Source of the DNA: Oscillospiraceae bacterium
Lineage (GTDB): Bacteria > Bacillota > Clostridia > Oscillospirales > CAG-382
Direction of reading: 5' to 3'
Assembly: GCA_015064895.1 (NCBI GenBank)
Contig: SVRI01000022.1
Location: forward strand, 1 to 34,099
Length of the DNA stretch: 34,099 bases
Below the pieces are notes generated by a model. It saw only the letters and a program-made list of their open reading frames with translations, made no database searches and was not told the DNA's origin. Positions 31,601-34,099 of the stretch are shown here, piece after piece. Within the stretch, counting starts at the first letter, position 1; every line of letters starts with the position of its first letter. A program made the translations under genes and the position numbers.

Positions 31601-34099
31601 GTCATTATACATCAAAGGAAGATGTACTGCAGAAGCAAGACTGCCGATACTGTCTACCGTCATCCAGTTTTCGGGTTCTCTGTTTTCATAATGTCCGCAG
31701 AGAATGTAAAAACGCCACTTACCGTCGGAGGATGACTTGAATGTGTCGCTTGTGCCGTCGGTATATGTAACCTTAATTGAAGCTCTCATTGCATTTGAGA
31801 ATTCAAGAGGAGAATCTGTAAGGAAGAAACGTACGCCCAGCTTATTTGCGCCTGTTTGGGTGCTTTCGGTAATATCAACGCACTTTGATACATACCAGCC
31901 GTCTTCGTTATAAGAGGGATAATATGCACCGTTTACATAGATATCAAAGCTGTTATCGGAGTGGATTTCAAGCTCTGCCTTTTCTACCTCTTTCTTCGCT
32001 GTGAAGTCGTATCTCATATACTGTCTTGTATTGTAGTTACCCCACAGCCAGATACCCATATCAAGGGTGGAATCGGGTTTATCTGTAAGCGTAGTAAGAT
32101 AAGAGTCACTTACAGTAATGAAGTCTGCTGTGATTTCGGTTTCTCCGCCGAGAATCATAAGGTCTTCATTCTTCTTAAGTGTATATGTGAGTTTTGCTTC
32201 ACTGCCGTTAAATCTTGCATTTATTGCAGAAAGCTCTGTATCTGTAATATATTCGTAAGGTGAGAAGTCAGAGTCAATTACACCTGCCTTTGCAAGTGCC
32301 ATTGCCTTATCGTAGAAGGAATCTCCTTCAAGGACATTAGGAAGATACTCAACCTCGTTAATTTCGGAAAGTCCCGAAACGTCAAGGTCTTCTATTGCTT
32401 CATAACCTAAATGTCCGTTTTCCATATCAAGCTCGGAAAGAGACTTAACTACAGGATAAAGAGTATACTTTCCTGCCTTTGCAACCATTGTATAATCGTC
32501 TGAACCCTCAGTTTCTGTCCAGCCGAGGAACTTGAAGCCTGCAGGAACAGCATTGGGTGCAGGAAGGTGTGAACCGGGCTTAAAGCTTCTGTGTGTTACG
32601 TCAAGAGAAAGGTCCATATCGTCGAGTACAAAAGTAACATCTGCATATTCTTCAAACCAGATTTCAAAGTCATCCATGACAAGTGTCTTGCCGTTACCCA
32701 TGTTGAGGAATACGTCAAAGTAATTCATTGAATATACGTAGTCAAGAGTATATTCATCGGAAGCAAGACCGCTGGCGTCAAATTCTTCCCTTGTTACAAC
32801 ACGGAATGCATTGTTGGGATAGAAGTTCTGCTGTGCCGCCTTATATCCGTCTTCTTCTGTGTACCATACGCCGTAGTGTGACGGGAATTCTGTCCAGTAT
32901 GATGAAGAAGGTTCAACTGTCTTTGTATCGGCATTTGTCACATCATTCATATAGAAGCGGAATCTTTCGCTGACCGAATTATCACCGCGGTTGCTCTTGA
33001 AGTTAAAGCGGTAGTAGCCGGGCTTTGAAAGAACATTTCCGTTAAAGCGGAGTCTGTAGATGGGATAGTCGGTCTTACCTGTCATTGAAAGGCTCTTGCC
33101 AACACCTGAAACAGGGTCTGTAACAAGTGTAAAGAGGGGTGCTGAGCCGTCGCCGTCCTGTGTATAAACATAAGAAGTATCGCCAAGTGCTGCGCCGGCA
33201 TCGGCATAATCACTTACATAGTCCTCATCATATTCATAGTCTTTGATTGAGTCAGCATCATCAAAGTTCTGTCTGTAGATAAGAGTGCCGTAGGGACCCT
33301 TGATTTTGCTGTCAAATGCTGTTGCCATACCGTCACCTAAATAGTAGTTTTCATCAAGTTCATATACTGCGTAGAGAACAACGTCTTCGTTATTGAGTGC
33401 CACCGCATCAAGCGCTTCTGTTGCCGTGGGAGAAGCCGACCAGCCTACAAACTTGTAGCCTTCTTTTACGGGCACTTCTACGTTAGGTACAACGCTGTCT
33501 CTGTAATCTCCGTTTTCATCAAGGGGAGAAATATATTCTGTCTTATACTCCTCACCGTCAACAAAATATGTAAAGCTGTATGCAGGAGCCAGAACAAAGT
33601 CATCAAAGCAAAGCTTTCCTGAGCCTGCAACTGCGTAGATAATGAACGAGGGGTCAGAAAGGTTTGCACCGTTTGTTGTGTCTGCAAGATAGTGTGCCGA
33701 CTGCCATTCGGTTGTGGGAGAATAGGTCTGTGTGCCTTCCCATACGCCGTTACCGATTATCTGCACGAAATCGTCGCTGTTATCGGCTTCTTCCTTATAC
33801 TTAAAGGCAATTGCAACGGGTCTGCCGTAGCCTGTAAGGTTATAGTAGCTGCGGTTCATGTAAACATACCATGCACCGTTGCCCCCAGTACTGAGAACAC
33901 CGTCAGAAACAGTCTGGCTTGCACCGTCAAAATTAACATAGCCTATATTTCCGTCTTCAAAGTCGAAGGTTGTGTTGTCGTCTGTGAGTACGTTCATACC
34001 GGGAAGTGTGCCTTCGAAGTTCCATACTGCGTAAAGGTTTACATCCTTGCAGCCGAGGGTGATTTCGTCTACCACCTCACCGCCGTCGGTAAGTGACCA
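28679..34099 (-). CDS. Giant exported GH78 alpha-L-rhamnosidase-like protein, N-terminus cut
   Basis: 1806 codons are visible; the frame is open to the right edge, so the signal peptide lies outside. Domains in order: InlB/Listeria-Bacteroides-type repeats (GYKFVGWSASPTATEAL near 33440; GFKFLGWTE near 32510; another ends at the edge) between beta-sandwich modules that may bind glycans; a short SLH-like stretch (FYDKAMALAKAGVIDSDFSP near 32290); then a full GH78 unit. The unit has the N-terminal domain with FGERYDARLEIDGW (near 31170), the beta domain with YDFGTNSAGRAKL and FTYTGFRYIYV, and the alpha/alpha barrel with GGPQDCPTREKNFWNGD (near 30550), whose acidic residues include the likely general acid. 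The barrel ends with TTMTERWDGMQPHSFGSANH near 29790. A further C-terminal domain of about 180 residues follows. No LPXTG anchor is present. It would release terminal rhamnose outside the cell. Confidence 0.88.
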   Translation of the reverse strand, partial: WSLTDGGEVVDEITLGCKDVNLYAVWNFEGTLPGMNVLTDDNTTFDFEDGNIGYVNFDGASQTVSDGVLSTGGNGAWYVYMNRSYYNLTGYGRPVAIAFKYKEEADNSDDFVQIIGNGVWEGTQTYSPTTEWQSAHYLADTTNGANLSDPSFIIYAVAGSGKLCFDDFVLAPAYSFTYFVDGEEYKTEYISPLDENGDYRDSVVPNVEVPVKEGYKFVGWSASPTATEALDAVALNNEDVVLYAVYELDENYYLGDGMATAFDSKIKGPYGTLIYRQNFDDADSIKDYEYDEDYVSDYADAGAALGDTSYVYTQDGDGSAPLFTLVTDPVSGVGKSLSMTGKTDYPIYRLRFNGNVLSKPGYYRFNFKSNRGDNSVSERFRFYMNDVTNADTKTVEPSSSYWTEFPSHYGVWYTEEDGYKAAQQNFYPNNAFRVVTREEFDASGLASDEYTLDYVYSMNYFDVFLNMGNGKTLVMDDFEIWFEEYADVTFVLDDMDLSLDVTHRSFKPGSHLPAPNAVPAGFKFLGWTETEGSDDYTMVAKAGKYTLYPVVKSLSELDMENGHLGYEAIEDLDVSGLSEINEVEYLPNVLEGDSFYDKAMALAKAGVIDSDFSPYEYITDTELSAINARFNGSEAKLTYTLKKNEDLMILGGETEITADFITVSDSYLTTLTDKPDSTLDMGIWLWGNYNTRQYMRYDFTAKKEVEKAELEIHSDNSFDIYVNGAYYPSYNEDGWYVSKCVDITESTQTGANKLGVRFFLTDSPLEFSNAMRASIKVTYTDGTSDTFKSSSDGKWRFYILCGHYENREPENWMTVDSIGSLASAVHLPLMYNDAGLHPREIRRSMYYRTDFDSSKTVKKATLYSASKGLYIPYINGERVDNAKFISGAMLDVSEYQAFDVTGYIQNGTNTIAAQTGNGWYNSESVSNMYWNKPLLMMQLEIEYTDGTTKTVKTDNTWKVTASPLYENDIQFGERYDARLEIDGWNEVGANTSGWSTAVKNTSSVPALEPQKYPASKAHETRAVEMSTLSDSSICYDFGTNSAGRAKLVLKNTKAGEVVIVRYAEDVYQNEACTEIYGDVYFTYESLASGRAPYSAKNIDVYICKGTDVEIFEPEFTYTGFRYIYVSGYSGEYTLDTVRKMDTYTDNDIVGTVETSNEDIMRLWDAVTRSYRSNIIGGPQDCPTREKNFWNGDIQVYVNTANWYMNNNQFLAAWTENGRKMQDGVYGWIDEEYIVPLSLYKYYENTDVLEAKYPVLLDLIEERESHVASDGLPTGTNPYGYSPYNDHMSTVSVSADFYAAAFFCRMYRDAAETAAILGKTADAQEFSQKFEEARAKFNAKYYIPSEHDYNQRCQGGVVIPMAFGIADESEMEGLAATLHDYVVAADYHQNSGFTSAEFLYIILCDYGYAEDAYKILTNETYPSLLYMLSTGATTMTERWDGMQPHSFGSANHYAFGSFSRFLFESLGGIKIDKPGFDEITIKPSFMKEIGDFKVTHESRHGLIESGWVYNEGSDTYTWTVTVPAGISATLITPDGNEMSLTNATETYTIGADGAVTGGLDINIGQRQSDTNVRYAEINGIQTKITENSANIFTVMPSSDMIVEIVEKTSSETSEIVASSYYYVDADAMTYAKLDLDSYMTTDGKKSIRTKEPMGIRFRYAALTSAKSEVTEFVIDEIGFIVAVAENLGNTELTLDFSKHVQGVAYNKENGTDIVFDRSNDEVDVFTCVVRNIPVSKYNTDLTCKTYTKITVDGKQFILYGEAVTGNVYDTAKALLETETDAEAKEALYGIILDYEKIIGLPGDDLFE

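Overview
The window reads as a low-to-moderate GC member of the Firmicutes, most likely a gut Clostridia (Oscillospirales/Lachnospirales-like). The signs are strong GGAGG ribosome binding sites, sigma-A promoters with 16-17 base spacers, Gram-positive lipoproteins, an SdpR/SdpI pair, a B. subtilis-like ptsGHI operon, a YdjGHI-like module and many sugar-handling genes. Species cannot be told from the sequence. Every gene except one AraC regulator (3551-4399) lies on the minus strand, so operons read from right to left.

Layout, left to right. (1) 1-798: a VOC-family protein cut by the window edge and a LacA/Maa-type sugar O-acetyltransferase. (2) 863-1079: an array of small hairpins separated by ATATCGC. 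(3) 1095-1932: pnuC with a sigma-A promoter and a terminator-bearing leader. (4) 1939-7453: sugar block 1, with a GH4 NAD-dependent glycosidase, a divergent AraC regulator, two tandem GH130 mannoside phosphorylase-like genes and a second AraC regulator. That second regulator is the last gene of an ArsR(SdpR)-SdpI operon (7458-8364). (5) 8528-9490: a diacylglycerol-kinase-family lipid kinase. (6) 9561-9806: a plus-strand promoter followed by a hairpin-rich stretch that may be a small RNA. (7) 9845-13858: ptsG-ptsH-ptsI, a complete glucose-type PTS. (8) 13988-16857: an MFS sugar-type transporter followed by two paralogous proteins of a family I cannot name. (9) 16985-21601: a 1001-residue GH99/WbsX-like protein and a GH109-like NAD-dependent glycosidase, separated by another hairpin element. 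(10) 21840-28492: five genes in a row, made of a lipoprotein, a zinc-ribbon protein, a TPM-domain protein, an SPFH protein with three zinc ribbons and an RsiV-like lipoprotein. The middle three match B. subtilis YdjG-YdjH-YdjI. (11) 28679-34099: a very large exported GH78 alpha-L-rhamnosidase-like protein, cut at the right edge.

How it works together (inference): the GH78 protein would trim rhamnose-containing glycans outside the cell. Most other glycosidases here (GH4, GH130 x2, GH99-like, GH109-like) lack signal peptides and would process imported oligosaccharides, with two AraC proteins as local regulators. Two of these enzyme families (GH4, GH109) need NAD as a bound redox cofactor, and a nicotinamide-nucleoside transporter gene sits beside one of them. 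The ydjGHI-like block is a separate envelope-stress module. No tRNA, rRNA, CRISPR array, insertion sequence or prophage gene was seen.
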